From positions 503,479,760 to 503,543,759 of the forward strand of contig OX422210.1 of the NCBI GenBank assembly GCA_949130495.1: DNA of 64,000 nucleotides. Direction: 5' to 3'. Position numbers and translations under genes: made by a program. Below, in pieces: positions 24,910-37,882 of this stretch. Numbering within the stretch: position 1 is the stretch's first letter; the number at the start of each line of letters is the position of its first letter. Under the pieces are notes generated by a model. That model worked only from the letters and a program-made list of their open reading frames with translations, was not told the DNA's origin and did no database searches. Source of the DNA: Sambucus nigra (Eukaryota > Streptophyta > Magnoliopsida > Dipsacales > Adoxaceae).

Positions 24910-26935
24910 TCAAAATTTTGCTCGACGAGTCTTTAGCGATTCAAATTCATCAATCACAGAGTCTAAATCAATACTCAAAGTAAGATCCCATTCAAGGAAG
25001 AGAGATAAGCAATCAACAAGAAATTCATCCCCCATTGAGTTTCGAACTCATGTTTTAACATGTTTCATACCGAAAAAAGATCTTTTAGTATTCGCTGTCA
25101 AAATAGGAAGAGTGAGGAGGAGACGAATAAATCTATCAACCAAATAATAGTCATCAATTTTTCTCTTAAGATACAGTTGTGAGCACAACTCACCCAAGGT
25201 AGAAGAATTTTGGAAATCGGGATCACCAACTATATCAAGATGGTAATGCATTAACTGGCACGCAAGCAATGAATATCTTGTCCGTTAAATTCCTTAGGAG
25301 AAATTTTTTCTTCAATCTTGCATATAACATCAACATTAAATGATGAAAAACAATCACTAGGATCCAAAGCCTTACTAAGAGTAAGAAGTTCCACTACCCC
25401 ACTGGAAAATCGTTGTTCTAATTCTATCAATTGAAAATCTATTATGGAATTAAAAACATTATAGTGATAATAATGTTCAAGTGTGATGTGATCACTTTGC
25501 TGACATTGATGACCTGTACCCTCGTCAAAATGAAAACTCATTAGCCCCTTTAAGAGATTGTCATTCTCCACTAGCCAGCATACGTTCCATGTCATTTTTC
25601 TATGCATATTTTAACTCCGACAAACTTTCTGGAGAAGATGCAACAAGATTCACAATACAAGTCAAATCAGAGAAGAATTACCAAACACTAGGCTCTTCTT
25701 TATAGTTGAAGTTGATGAGAAAAGCAATGCATATGGGCAATATTTAAGAAATAATGCTTGCAATCCATTCCATTGACCTCGAATATTGCTAGCACTGTCA
25801 TAACCTTGACCTCATAATTTTTCAATAGGGAGATTGTGATGAATAAGAATATTAGTTATCTATTTTTTAAGATTTGGTGTTGATGTGTCTTCAACCCCCA
25901 CAACATCAAAAAATCATTCAGCTATCAAACCCTCTTTCTTAATGTATCATAACGCAAGGGCCATTTATTCCCTTTATGACTCATCTTGAGATTCGTCAAC
26001 AAGAAGAAAAAACTTGCCTCCCCCTATTTCATCACATATCATCTTTCCCACTCTATTAGCTAAGATATTTAGAATCTCATTTTGAATAAAGTGAGAAGTG
26101 TACATGGCATTAACTGGAGAACTATTTAACATTATACTTGAAGGATCATCATTCCTTTCATCTTTGAACTTCAATAATTCAAAAAAATCCCCCCGGTTCA
26201 ATGAATTTGGGCCTTTATCATGACCTCTAAAACCCACTACTTGACGTGCAAGAAATTGAACATCTCGAATGCTTTTCATAAGACAGATTCAATTATTTAT
26301 AACGTCCTCCACTGATTGTGAACTAATGACTTTGTTAATATTTTGTTCCAATTTTTTTAAATTAAGAAGACATTCCACATATATGTTATGCAGTGAAGAT
26401 ACGCCTCCAACCTGAAGCAAGAATGCACATTTTTCCCCATCATTAACTCTCTTCTAAGTATTAAACCCATCAGTAGTAAGTGAAGAACGATAAGCTGGGT
26501 TATTTTCATCTTAAAAAAAGTGTGGAAAATAATATGCTTTATGATTTGATGGGGAATACCTAGACAAAGAAATTGTTTAACCAAGCATATTGAAATCGAC
26601 GATATTGTGTAGCAAACAAAGTCCTATGATACTCAGACAGTTTAGGATGACAAGGGAAAAATTGATATATTCTTCTAATTCCATCTCAGTGAGAAAGAGA
26701 TCCAATATCACATATTGAAGTATGTAACCGAGGATCTTGTTCAATAGTAAATGAAGAAAATGGTATTGGTTACACCACTTGAGATATGGAGGGAGGGTGT
26801 AAATCGGGCATTGCATTATCCTTACTTGATGCGAGAGGTGAATTTTCCATCGATGTCTCACCACTCTCTCTCTCTCTCTTTAAAGAACAAAAATATAGTT
26901 TTTCCTTTCTTTATTGGTGGTTGATTATCTGTCAT
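24910..26935 (-). pseudogene. hAT transposase (DUF4371/ZMYM1-like), broken
   Basis: Minus strand, ATG at 26935 (MTDNQPPIKKGKTI) and TGA at 24910-24912. In order it reads an N-terminal segment resembling the plant TTF-type protein start, then SIRDVQFLARQVVGFRGHDK, NRGDFFELLKF, GGGKFFLLVDESQDES and GQGYDSASNIRGQWNGLQAL (DUF4371). Near the end YYLVDRFIRLLLTLPI and DEFESLKTRRAKF match the hAT C-terminal dimerisation region. The length of about 675 codons is a little under the family norm of 700-800. A (GA)n run near 26860-26885 throws the frame, and there are several stops plus at least one deletion. A 549-bp intron and a non-coding exon precede it. The protein would cut and paste hAT elements; domesticated relatives exist, but this copy is dead. 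Confidence 0.8.
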
Positions 26936-26948
26936 AATAATTTATAAC

Positions 26949-27497
26949 CTAACAAAGGAACAAGGAAATATGATTTATTATACAATCATAAAAAAATATT
27001 AATATATTATTTAAATAATTCAGTTATTAAGTGATTACAATTACAAAAATACCCGAAGATAGAAAAAATCTCTACTGCGCAATTAACTAATTTATTATTT
27101 AACAAATAATTGAAACAAGAAATTTTAATTAATTTAATCATCAATAGATTGATAATAATTAAATCAAACAAATAAAATCTGAATAACAAATGTAAAACAA
27201 TCTAAAAAGTTCAAACCCCAACATTTTCATATTTAAAAAAAAAAGTTCACTTATTTAACCTTGATAGGAAGAAAGTCCCTAAAATTCTAATATTTATTAA
27301 TTAAAAGCATAAATCTGATATTTAAATGACTTATTTAATCTTATAAAATAACAAATAATTGGAATAAGAAATTTTAAATAATTGAATCATCAATAGATTG
27401 ATAAATAATTAAGGTTCAACAGAAAACAATATGATTTTTATTATTTATACCTACTTGAGCGCTAGAAAAATGAAAAAAAGGGGAAAATGTTTCTTAC
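26949..27497 (-). other. 5' intron of the hAT gene
   Basis: On the minus strand the donor is CTCTCTAAG/GTAAGAAAC at 27498/27497 and the acceptor is TTCCTTTGTTAG/G at 26949/26948, after a pyrimidine tract. Both are strong plant splice signals. The sequence between them is AT-rich without coding features. Confidence 0.5.
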
Positions 27498-27597
27498 CTT
27501 AGAGAGCCGGAGAAGAATAGTCTGCCTGTCGGGCGACGTCTACTGGTTATCGGACCGAATATGTGGCTCTGTCGCACCGTGGCAAATGCTTTGGCGG
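27498..27597 (-). other. 5' non-coding exon of the hAT gene, cut by the Athila insertion
   Basis: This GC-richer segment ends on the minus strand at the GTAAG donor. It is interrupted at 27597 by the Athila-like element and resumes at 46880. It has no start codon in frame with the transposase, so it is best seen as an untranslated leader. Confidence 0.45.
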
Positions 27598-29444
27598 TGT
27601 TGTAAATTTATAAAATACTGGAAGTGCACGGGCTATTATTTAATAGCGAGTGTAAGTACGGGTCGAACCCACGAGGATTTATCAAATTTTTTTCATTAAA
27701 AAATTATTGTGACTGTCCAACTAGACGAAATGGATTTAAGGATGAGATGTAATATTAAACTAAGCAACACAAACAAAATAAGACTACTAGAGACATAATC
27801 AAGGGAACGTGAAAACTAGGACGTTGGATCCATTTATCACGTTAAACTAACACTGTGCAATAATTTAAATTCTATTTTCCCGATTTTATAACTCAAATTA
27901 AATCGACTCTTGTCGTATTTAATTCGGAAAAATAACACATTAGAAGTCTAAAATAAAATTTAACGTCTCTAAATTTAGACGCCTAAAATTCCTATTCTCT
28001 TAAAAAGTTCACTCTTCAATTTCAAAATATAGTCTTTAAGCATGGGATATCAATCAATTTAATAAAAGTATAATCCATCAAAAAGTACTCATACTTAATA
28101 TAAAAAAAAATCATTTTTTTCAAACAATGTACAAGGTTTAAAACGCACTCTCATGTCGTTTTAAATGAATACGGAATTTCTTAAAAGTATTTAGCACAAA
28201 TCGGGAACAAAAATGAATTTAAATCACACACAATATTAATTACACATAATAAATTTCACCTAGTCTTAGGAAGAAAATTAAGCGAGCATAGTTGTAGACA
28301 TAATAAATTTGCAAGAATAAATGCTAATTTTCATTAAATAAACAAACTCACAATTGGTGTGTCATAAATATTCTTGACATAATTTCTCTCACAAAATAAT
28401 TATTGGCCCTCTCTAAAGCTCTCTCTATAACTCTTTGTAAAAAAATTTCCTCCCTAAAATAATGAACCAAAGGATCTTATTTATAGGCTTAGGAATGAGG
28501 TGTTTAAGTTGGAGTAAAACTCTTTTTGATTGGTTGAAAATTGACTTTTAAAAATCGGATATCAATTTTATTAGGAGTATTTATGAAATTGATTTGGATA
28601 AGAGGACGAGATTTTTTTTAATTGGTTACTTTGAAATTGGTTATGATCTGATTGTGATTTAACCACGTTTAAATTCCTTGGAAGAAGTTGTCATTCTTTG
28701 GATTCTATTTGAGATTGTTTCTGGATTGCTCACAATCAGCCTTGATATCCACGCATAAGATAGTCACAAACATCTCCATTTTGTCCTTGATTTCCTTTTA
28801 TTTTCATCTAATTTTGTCACTATTCACACCAAACTTTTCAAACTGATTTTTAACCCTCAAAACTTCAAAATCTCATTTTCGTCCGAACTTCATAGCTGTG
28901 AGTCTTGTTAAGACCTTTTCGAAAAGCTATGCCACGATCTCAACAGACACTCGAGCGATTTTATAAAAAATATTTAGTACAATTGTAACAATCGAGTTGT
29001 GTCGCGATATATCCTGACAATTTTTTGCACATCGACTTCTTTGCTGTCCAAATTTTCAGGGTACCTGTAAAAATGTAAAATAAAAATAATTAATTCAAAA
29101 TTAGGGTCACAGATATTTAAAATTAAAAAAAATATCCCTATTTGCATTTTAGCCCCTGAAATTCTTTAATTGCTCATTTTAATTCAGAATTCAACCAAAT
29201 TTTAGAGAGAACTTTATTTTGCCTAGATAAACATTTAAAAATTATTTTCAAACCCATAAAGTTTCTAAAATTATAGTTTCACCCCCCAGAGTTATTCAAA
29301 TCATATTTTTAACTCTAATTTAATTCAAACTTGCATTTTTCTTTTAACTTACGAAAAAGACTCTAAAAGCTCATTATTTATGATACAAAGGGACTAACAA
29401 GGTCTATATTTGGGCATAATTCTTGAAAAATAATGCACTCATCA
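27598..29444 (-). repeat. 3' LTR of Athila-like element
   Basis: 1847 bp, TGTTGTAAATTT at the left and AATGCACTCATCA at the right. It aligns with 37883-38126 plus 45285-46874 (about 1834 bp) with scattered differences, so the insertion is moderately old. Confidence 0.85.
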
Positions 29445-31113
29445 AATACTCCCAAACCTAAACTTTGCTAGTCCTCGAGCAAAAATTAAAATTTTAAAAT
29501 CTAACTCACTTTCATAGGAATCACGATTGTACTTAGCATGGGAAACAAGCCGTTAAACCTCTAGGTAACCCTAGTGGATGAGTTTTGTCTTGTAAGGGTT
29601 TGTAGTGAATATACTCTCAAAATTAAAAAAACTTGACTCAATACAAATGACTCAAAAGTAATATAACCAAGTTTGAATGCAAACTTCATAAATATAGTAG
29701 AACTTTACTTTTCAATCTTAACTTATTATGTGTGTGTGCATAGCTAATATAACCGTCCATTTCAAAAGATTTGCTTGTTACATTTCTTATCCGAAAGCTT
29801 GTTTTGATTTTAAAATCTCACACAATGCACTCACAATCGAACACTCGGAAATGGGTTATTTTTTCTCGATATATGTGAATAAAAGAGTAAATTTATATGA
29901 AGAAATTTCACATATACAGGATCAAAAATGGAAATTTTTTAATGGATGAGTGTGATCTCATGAATGGAAAATCGATTACTTTTTTGAAAACATTGAATCA
30001 CACCATAGATCCTATTCATATTCTCTCCACACTATAACTAACTTAACTTAAGATCAATTAGGACTTTCTTTAGTTGTATTGTAGGCTCAGATTTTGGCTA
30101 GAGAGAATGGCTTTTGGAGTTCAAAATTTTCTGAGAATATAGAGGTTTTTCGGTATTTTGACTTTTAAGCGCTTTTCTTCCAACCTCCATTTTTCTTTTT
30201 CTTTCGCTTTTTCTTTTCAAACTCACATTTTTTTTCACCCCCTTTTTTTTTCTTTTCTTTTCACACATTATTTTTGCAGCCTCATTTTCTTTTGGCCTTT
30301 TTCCAACTGTAATTTTATCCTAGTATTCTCAGAAAATGGGTATGACTTCTTTTTATGGGCTTTAAACTCATAGTTGGAGTTGGGTATGATAGTGAGCTTT
30401 CAACAAAACGCTTATCTTCTTTTTGGCTCAAATGGGATTGCAATGTAATAATGTAAAAAATGTTTGAGTTTGGGCTTAATTTTTGGGCTTTCAAACGATG
30501 GCCTAATCTCATTTCTCAAGTTTCCTTAAGTCTATTTGTGTCTCAAGATGACTTACTAAGACTTCTAGTGCTTAAGATTCACATTTGGCCTTTCGTTTTC
30601 AGTAATCGAACAAAATAAAGAATTTGAGGCCATCAACGAATTTATCACTGAAGGAAAGTTTGAGTAATTTTAACTCGGACTGATTTAAATATCTCAAAAA
30701 TGATGAATGGCACAATATCTCACCGGGTTAAAATCTCCACATTTATTCGTTAAACATATTAACTTTCGCCTCAATATCCATTTTCGATCATATTATATGG
30801 CTAATGTGTAGAAATTTCTTAAGTTGAGAGATCCATGAATTTAAAAATATATTAAGAAATCATTTCAAAAATCAATTATATTGAAAATCTTTTTGGAGTT
30901 TCCAATTTTTTTTATTTTCTTTTTTTTTTCAAAGCGGGGAAAAATGACCTCAATACCCCCAAACCTAATTTCTACATTATCCTCGATGTTCAAGACAAAA
31001 ATTTAAAAGGCGGGAAAGATATGAAAGATATTACCGTAATGAGGGACTTTTTTCAATGCACAATTCCTGTAAAACAAAAATTATGATACAACAACAATGA
31101 CCCAATTTCATGT
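29445..31113 (-). mobile_element. Athila 3' non-coding region with two polypurine-like tracts
   Basis: On the minus strand AGGTTTGGGAGTATT directly precedes the 3' LTR (29445-29459) and acts as the expected polypurine tract. A near copy, AGGTTTGGGGGTATTGAGG, lies at about 30950-30968, shortly after the pol stop. Some Athila elements carry an env-like ORF between pol and 3' LTR; no coherent frame is visible here. 30170-30310 is strongly pyrimidine-rich. Confidence 0.6.
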
Positions 31114-32300
31114 TCACTCGTGGTACACAGGGTCCTGGAGGAGAATGTCCACCACTTCCCGATCTCGCAATTTCATATATGGCTTCAACCTTTGACCATT
31201 AACTTTGAAAATTTCATCATTTTTAGGATTCTCTATCTCAATCACCCCATGTGGGTAGACTGTCCTAACAATAAAGGGACCGGACAATCTAGACCTTAAC
31301 TTACTGGGAAAGAGATGCAATCTGGAATTGTACAAGAGAACTTTTTGTCCATGTCCAAATGACTTTCGTAGGATGGACTTGTCATGGAACATTTTCATTT
31401 TCTCTTTATACAATTTTTCATTTTCGTACACATCGTTCTTAATCTCTTCCAACTCATTGAGTTGCAGTTTTCGAACCTCTCCCGCAGCAGGTAAATCAAA
31501 ATTAAAGGTCTTAATGGCCCAACAGGCCTTGTGTTCTAACTCTACCAGAAGGCAGGCTTATCCGTAGACAAGCCTATACGTGGACGTATCAAGTGGCATT
31601 TTGTAGGCAATGGGATAATCCCACAGTGCATCCAATAACCTTATCAACCAATCCTTCAAGTTCGGATTCACTGTCTTCTCGATGATTTTCTTTATTTGCC
31701 TATTGGAAACTTCAACTTGACCACTGGTTTGAGGGTGATAAGAACACCCTACTTTGTGCGTGACCGAATACTTTTTCATGAGACTCTTGAAAAATCGATT
31801 ACAAAAATGGGCTACCTGATCGCTAATGATGGCTCGAGGCATACCAAAACGAGAGAAAATATTTTCTTGAATGAATTTGACCACCGCGTGGCAGTCATTC
31901 GTCCTACACGGTATGGCTTCTACCCACTTAGACACATAATCAACTGCTAGAAGAATGTAAAGATTCTCGTAGGAATTTGGGAATGGACCCATAAAATCAA
32001 TGCCCCAACAATCAAAAACCTCGATAATCAGAATGGGATTTAAGGGTATCATGTTGCTACGTGTCATCTTTCCTAACCGTTGACAACATCACAACTCCTA
32101 CTGTAATCATTCGAGTCACGACAAATGGTAGGCTAATAGAATCCACACTGTAAATTTTTTGCAGCAGTCTTTTTAGCACTAAAATGACCTCCAGAGGCTT
32201 GGTCATGGCAGAAAGAAATTATGCTTTGAATCTCGTGATTGGGTACACACTTTCTAATGATTTGATCGGGACAATACTTGAAAAAATACGGGTCATCCCA
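31114..32300 (-). pseudogene. pol: Athila integrase, broken
   Basis: Minus strand. A remnant of the zinc-binding part with HDQASGGHFSAKKTAAK lies near 32160-32210. The core at 32067-31558 shows [12 protein letters not shown] (first Asp), [14 protein letters not shown] (second Asp) and [12 protein letters not shown] (Glu), the DDE arrangement of retroviral-type integrases. The C-terminal part (31452-31114) reads GQKVLLYNSRLHLFPSKLRS and KVNGQRLKP, typical of Athila. The enzyme would insert the cDNA. A stop around 31557 separates core and C-terminus, and others lie upstream of the core. Confidence 0.85.
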
Positions 32301-32315
32301 AAAGAAATGCTTGGC

Positions 32316-34097
32316 TTACTTTAAAAATTTGGAACGATCTTGCTTAGGCCAATGCAGTGGCATTTCACCTATCACAAGATAGTTCACAATATAGACGAAC
32401 CATGGAAGTTGAGAGACAAGCATCAGTTGATCATCGGGAAAGGACTCATTTAGTGGCAATAGGTTATCAAACGATTCAATGGTTAACCTAGACAAGTGAT
32501 CCGCCACTACATTTTTGCATCCCTTTTTATCTCGAATTTCAAGGTCAAACTCTTACAGTAATAGGATCCACCTAATAAGATGGGCCTTAGCATCCTTTTT
32601 AGATAAAAGGTATCGCAGGGCTGAGTGATCGGTGAAAATGACAACTTTAAATCCTATCAAGTAAGACCTAAACTTCTCAAGAGCAAAAATAACAGCGAGG
32701 AACTCTTTTTCAGTTGTGAAATAGTTCAATTGGGAATCATTAAGAGTCCTACTGGCATAATAGATGACGTGAGGAAGTTTCTCATTACGCTGACCAAGAA
32801 CCACACCTATGGCATAGTCGGAAGCGTCACACATGATCTCAAGCGGCTGACTCCAGTCAGGGGGTCTCATAATAGGTGCATAGGCCAATTCCGCCTTTAG
32901 CCTTTCAAAGGCTTGAAGGCATTCATTAGTGAAATGGAAGGGTGTGTCCTTGGAAAGAAGATTGCATAACGGTCGAGAGATTTTGCTAAAATCTTTGATA
33001 AATCTCCGATAGAAACCGGAGTGTCCTAAGAATGACCGAACTTCATGCATAGTTTTAGGGGGTGGGATATTAGCAATGGGATCTATTTTAGCTTTATCTA
33101 CCTCGATACCCTTTAAAAAAATGATGTGACCTAGCATTATGCCTTGTTTGACCATAAAGTGACACTTATCCCAATTAAGCACAAGGTTCTTTTCCTTACA
33201 CCTCTTCAGAATGAGGGTGAGGTGATGGAGGCACTAATTAAAACTAGACCCAAATATAGAAAAATCATCCATAAAGACTTCGAGAAACTGCTCCACCATA
33301 TCCGAAAAGATACTCATCATTCACCGCTGAAAAGTGGCGGGTGCATTGCATAACCCAAAGGGCCTGCATCGGTAGGCAAAAGTACCAAATGGACACGTGA
33401 AAGTGGTTTTCTCGTGATCCTCGGGAGCGATGGGAATTTAATTATAGCCGGAAGAACCATCAAGAAAACAGTAATATGGGCGGTCGACTAATCTCTCTAG
33501 CATTTGGTCTATGAAGGGAAGAGGAAAGTGATCCTTCCTTGTAACAGCATTCAACTTCCTATAATCAATACACACTCGCCAACTAGTTTGAATCCTAGTG
33601 GGTACTAACTCATCATCGTTATTTTTCACCACCGTAATACCTAATTTCTTAGGGACCACTTGAACGGGACTGACCCATTGGCTATCAGAGATGGGGTAAA
33701 TGATACCCGCATCAAGAAATTTTAGCACCTCAGCTTGGACGACCTCTTTCATACTGGGATTAAGTCTACGTTGTGATTCATGAGAAATTTTAGTATAGTC
33801 TTCTAAATGTATCCTATGCATGCATACCGAGGGACTTATCCCCTGAATTTCGGTTATGGTCCATCCTATGGCTTCCTTGTGTTCTTTGAGAATACGCAAT
33901 AGTTTATCTTCTTGTCCTTTGTCTAAGTCAGATGCAATGATAACAAGTAAGGATTCAGAAGGTCCTAAGAACTTATACTCGGGCTTTTCAGGCAGTGGCT
34001 TCAATTCAAGCTCGAGAGCTTTCTCAATCGAGGGTGGAATAGGTGACGAGGAAGGTGAGAGGGGCTCAGGTTTAGACTTACAATTTCCTACTTCCAT
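32316..34097 (-). pseudogene. pol: Athila reverse transcriptase-RNase H, broken
   Basis: Minus strand. The RT begins in 34097-33438 with ILKEHKEAIGWTITEIQGI, WRVCIDYRKLNAVTRKDHF and YYCFLDGSSGYN. A TAA follows where Gln is expected. The next block reads CPFGTFAYRCRPFGLCNAPA and, with the catalytic pair kept, FMDDFSIFGSSFN; TGA and TAG stops interrupt it near 33325 and 33235. From 33182 [37 protein letters not shown] and RNase [36 protein letters not shown] follow, ending MADHLSRL at 32507. RT-RNase H copies element RNA into DNA in the particle. At least three point stops but little indel damage suggest moderate age. Confidence 0.9.
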
Positions 34098-34127
34098 GAT
34101 AGGGGCGGAGTCGAGGAGGGCGTTGAC

Positions 34128-34660
34128 TTATTTGATGGAATGTTCGACATCAAATTCGGACCCGAAAAAGGCAAGACAAGATGCTAAAGGGTCGTCATTA
34201 TAAGTTTGCTCAAAAGTCTCTTCGACGATACTATCACTCATGTCAACATCCATGGGTTCATCGCCATCGGGTGGTTGTTTAGCCAAATTGAGCACATTAA
34301 GGTCCATAGTCATGTTCCCAAAGGATAGGTTCAATTGGCCGCTACGACACCTAATGACGGCATCAGATGTGGCGAATAAAGGACGACCCAAAATAATAGG
34401 GATTTGTGCAATAGGATTTTGCACTTATTGGGTGTCCAAGATAACAAAGTCGACAGGAAATATAAAGTCACCCAATTTAATTAGGACGTCCTCAACAATA
34501 CCTCTCGAGATTTTCATAGAACGATCGGCTAAGGATAAGGTAATCCTAGTTGGTTTCAACTCCCCCAAACCTAGTTTCTCTTATACGGTGTATGGAAGAA
34601 GCTTCACGCTTGCTCCTAAATATAGAAGGGATTTCTAGATGAGATGCTCCCCTATCTTGA
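34128..34660 (-). pseudogene. pol: Athila aspartic protease, broken
   Basis: Minus strand. The active-site region reads SLLYLGASVKLLPY: the catalytic Asp of the usual DLGAS motif is replaced by Tyr. LGLGELKPTRITLSLADRS follows, then DFIFPVDFVILDTQ, a TAA near 34428, and PIILGRPLFATSDAVI. The enzyme would process Gag-Pol. Loss of the catalytic residue plus the stop makes it inactive. Confidence 0.85.
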
Positions 34661-36515
34661 TAGAGATTTTTGGAATACCTGGATTCTTATACTTTATAGG
34701 AGTTTGATAAGAAATGATCGAGCTTGCTTGCTCGGTGAGAAAAGCTTTCTTGGGTACGTTGGTACTTCTCTTAAAGGTACAAAGGTCCTTCAGAAATTTG
34801 GCGTAGGATGGGACTTGTTGAATAGCATCAAGCAGTGGGATATTGATTTGTACTTACTTGAATACTTCTAATATCTTATCAACTTGCGCCTTTTTCTTTT
34901 TTGGCACCAAACGCTGGGGAAATGGAACTTTTGGGACATAGGTCTCTACAGATGTATTGGAAGGTAAAGGTGAGGAGGAAGTTGGAGCCACGAGTGGATC
35001 TTCCTTCGCCTTAACTTTCTCGGATTCACTCTCGGTAGGTGGTGAAATTTTTTTCTCTACTTCCTTACCGGACCTAAGCGTGATGATGGCTTTTTCATGC
35101 TCTTAGGTATGTGATGCACTCGTGTCATCTTGAATAACAAATTGACCCCTAGGCATGTTACCCTTTGGATTGGGTTCAGGCTAACTTGGGAATGTTCCCT
35201 TGTTTCTCTCACTCAACGCGTGAGCTAGTTGGATCATTTGAACCTCGAGTTTGCTAATGGCTTGAGTATTCGCGTGCATGCTTTTCTGGGTAGATTGGAG
35301 GACATTTTGAGTGATTTGCTGGAATTGAAGGGTTCTTTGTGAAAGAAGGTTCATCGAATCCTCTAAAGATTAGATCTTTTGGGATGAGGGATTCGATGGT
35401 GCGGTGGCATTCTTTTGGAAACCCGGGGGTGGGTTACCAAAAGATTGACCTCCACTTCCTTGGTATTGACCCTTGGACCATGAAAGATTGGGGTGGTCTT
35501 ACCATCCCGAATGGTATGTGTCGGAATATGGGTCATACTTTGGCCTATTTTAGTAGAGGGAATTAGTTTGCTCGGTGAGTGCCTTGTGGACCGGAAGGGC
35601 GAGGAAATTCTCAACTAAGTTGTTGGATGCATCGCAAAGTAGACACATAGGGGGACCTACATGTTGAACGACCGCATATGTGCTTCGATTTCCCTCTTTG
35701 CTCGCTTCTAAAGCTTCTAAGTGTCGGTCCAATGTGGCCAAATCATAACTTTGTTCGACTTGGTGAGAGAAACCCTCATTGGAGGTGGTGGATCTAGATT
35801 TTCTATTGGGTGCCCATCGCTGGGACTTTTTGGCTATGGCTTCTAGAAATACCCACGCATCGACCTCACTCTTCTCGATAAAATCACCATTACATAGTGA
35901 CTCGAGCATAGTTCGGGTGTTACAATCGAACCCCTCTTATAAAATTTGGACTTGGCATCCCATCTCAATCCCATGGTGAGGACATTGTAATAGCAAGTCC
36001 TTGAATTGATCCAAATACATCCACAATGCTTCTCCCTCCTTTTAGATAAATGTGTTGATGGCGTGACGTATCGATACCATCTTTTGGTTAGGAAAGAATT
36101 ATTGTAGGATGGTGACACTCATTTGGTTACAAGTGGTGATGGATTCGGGTTTTAACGAGCTAAACCAACTCTTAGCTTTGTCTTTCAATGAGAGCGGGAA
36201 TAATTCAAGCTTAACAATCTCATGGGAGAGTTGTTGGTACTTAATGGTCCCACATATCTCCTCGAATTCACGCACGTGAAGGTAGGGATCCTCTTTTTCA
36301 GTTCCCCAAAACATGGGCAACAATTGGATTGTTCTCGAATGGAATTGGAAATTGTTTGCATTGCGATCGGGGAGAAGTATGCATGAAGGCTGACTAGACC
36401 TAGTCGGATAAAGGTAATATTTAAGGACAGGTGGTTCCAAATTAGCTCCCATCTTGGTGAATATCAAGAATCTACATACGTAAGCATCTGGAATGCTAGA
36501 CTCCACACTCGACAA
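34661..36515 (-). pseudogene. gag: Athila Gag, broken
   Basis: Minus strand. 36515-36099 carries the retrotransposon Gag domain (PF03732): FHSRTIQLLPMFWGTEKEDP, LHVREFEEICGTI, LKDKAKSWFSSLKPESI. A frame change near 36100 is followed by MVSIRHAINTFIQKEGEALW in the shifted frame, and 35909-35550 is open (MLESLCNGDFIEKSEVDAWV). The C-terminal linker up to the protease includes ITLRSGKEVEKK (about 35080), common in Athila. Gag packages the RNA. Frameshift and stops disable it. Confidence 0.85.
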
Positions 36516-37858
36516 ACGACCGATATGATTTCAAAACCAACTTCGCATACACTCAGCTCACTCGATTTTTTTTTTTGTGATGAAAAAAAATATTTGACTC
36601 AAACCACGTAATTCCTAGCTAACACACAGCAAATTGAATTGTCTAATCTAGGTGAGGGGAATTTCAATTTTAAAATCTAGTTTTTTCGAGATTAATTGAT
36701 GACAGCAAGGGTCTTTGAATTAATCTCCCTAATTAGAGAGCTCCTACACTTTGACAGGGGAGAATTTAAAAGATGACCAACTACGGTTATCGCCTCAAAC
36801 CCCATTTTTTCCTCCAGGTAGTGGTCGGTACGAAGACACATTAAAAACCACCAATCCTAGATAAGGTGAAACGGAATTGATTTGACAAGTTCGCGTTGGA
36901 GTCGCTTTTAACTCTAGCCTCGTTAAGTGGTTTCCTATGAGCTATGTGATATCCTAAGGCCAATGTCTACTTGATTTTAAATTAAATGTGATGGCTCGAG
37001 ATATGCAAATGCTTGGATAATTCGTGATTTTCGGGTCAAGGAAGTGTGATGAAATCCCCACCTTATTTTTCACACGGGTTTTACCCTTATGTCAATTTAT
37101 ACAACGTGCTTAATTAAATGTGAAACTAAACCACGTAGGAGAATACAAAAAAAAACGTACCTCCGGCGTGGACTTTTTACGGTCACTTGTTTACGCCGGG
37201 GAGAAGTTTAAGTTGACGTCGATCGGAGGGAAACACCGCCTACGTTTCAGTCGACCCCGAGAGTTCCTTGTGCTCGTGGCAAGATTGCACAATTTTTTTT
37301 TCTTTACGTCCACACACCGTTGAACACTTTTCTGAATTTTTTTTCACTTTTTTTTAATGTGCTTCTAAAAACACAAAAGAAACTACACAAAACGTAAAGT
37401 GCGACACATACACAAAAAAATTAACGAAGAGGGAAGAAAAAAATCGACACACACACTAATGGTGCATTTAACAAAAAAACAAAGCACACTTATGAAACAA
37501 TTTTTTATTTTATTTTTTTTAATACTTAATAAAAAACAGAATTAGTACTAGAAAAAAAAAAAAATTTGGATTTTTTTTTAGCGTCTACCTACTAAAAAAA
37601 TGACTCTGGAAATTTTCAGATTTTTATTTTTCAATTTTTTATGTATTTTAGGATAAACTTAGTGCTAAAAGTTCTATTTATAAAAAAAACTTACATCAAA
37701 TTTTTTTTTGCACAGAAAAAAAAAATGTTCATGTTGATTTTTTTTTCCTGAAAGCTCTACTTTTTTTTTTTATGAATTTTTACTAACAAAAATGTGAAAA
37801 GTAAAAACAACTAGTCCCAAAGTCACAACTTTTTTTTATTATTAAAAAATCGAACAAA
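36516..37858 (-). mobile_element. Leader region of the Athila-like element
   Basis: Non-coding stretch between primer site and gag, about 1.3 kb, with many runs of A and T (37320-37860). No open frame looks real. Confidence 0.6.
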
Positions 37859-37876
37859 TCTCCGGCAACGGCGCCA
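37859..37876 (-). other. Primer-binding site of Athila-like element (tRNA-Asp type)
   Basis: The minus strand reads TGGCGCCGTTGCCGGAGA six bases inside the LTR end. It matches the tRNA-Asp complement used by Athila elements, with one difference (GGGGA expected). Confidence 0.85.
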
Positions 37877-37882
37877 AAAATT

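Noticed and set aside
29445..31113. Env-like ORF of the Athila-like element
   Set aside because: No frame over about 75 codons with a membrane or signal pattern on the minus strand; nothing to support it.
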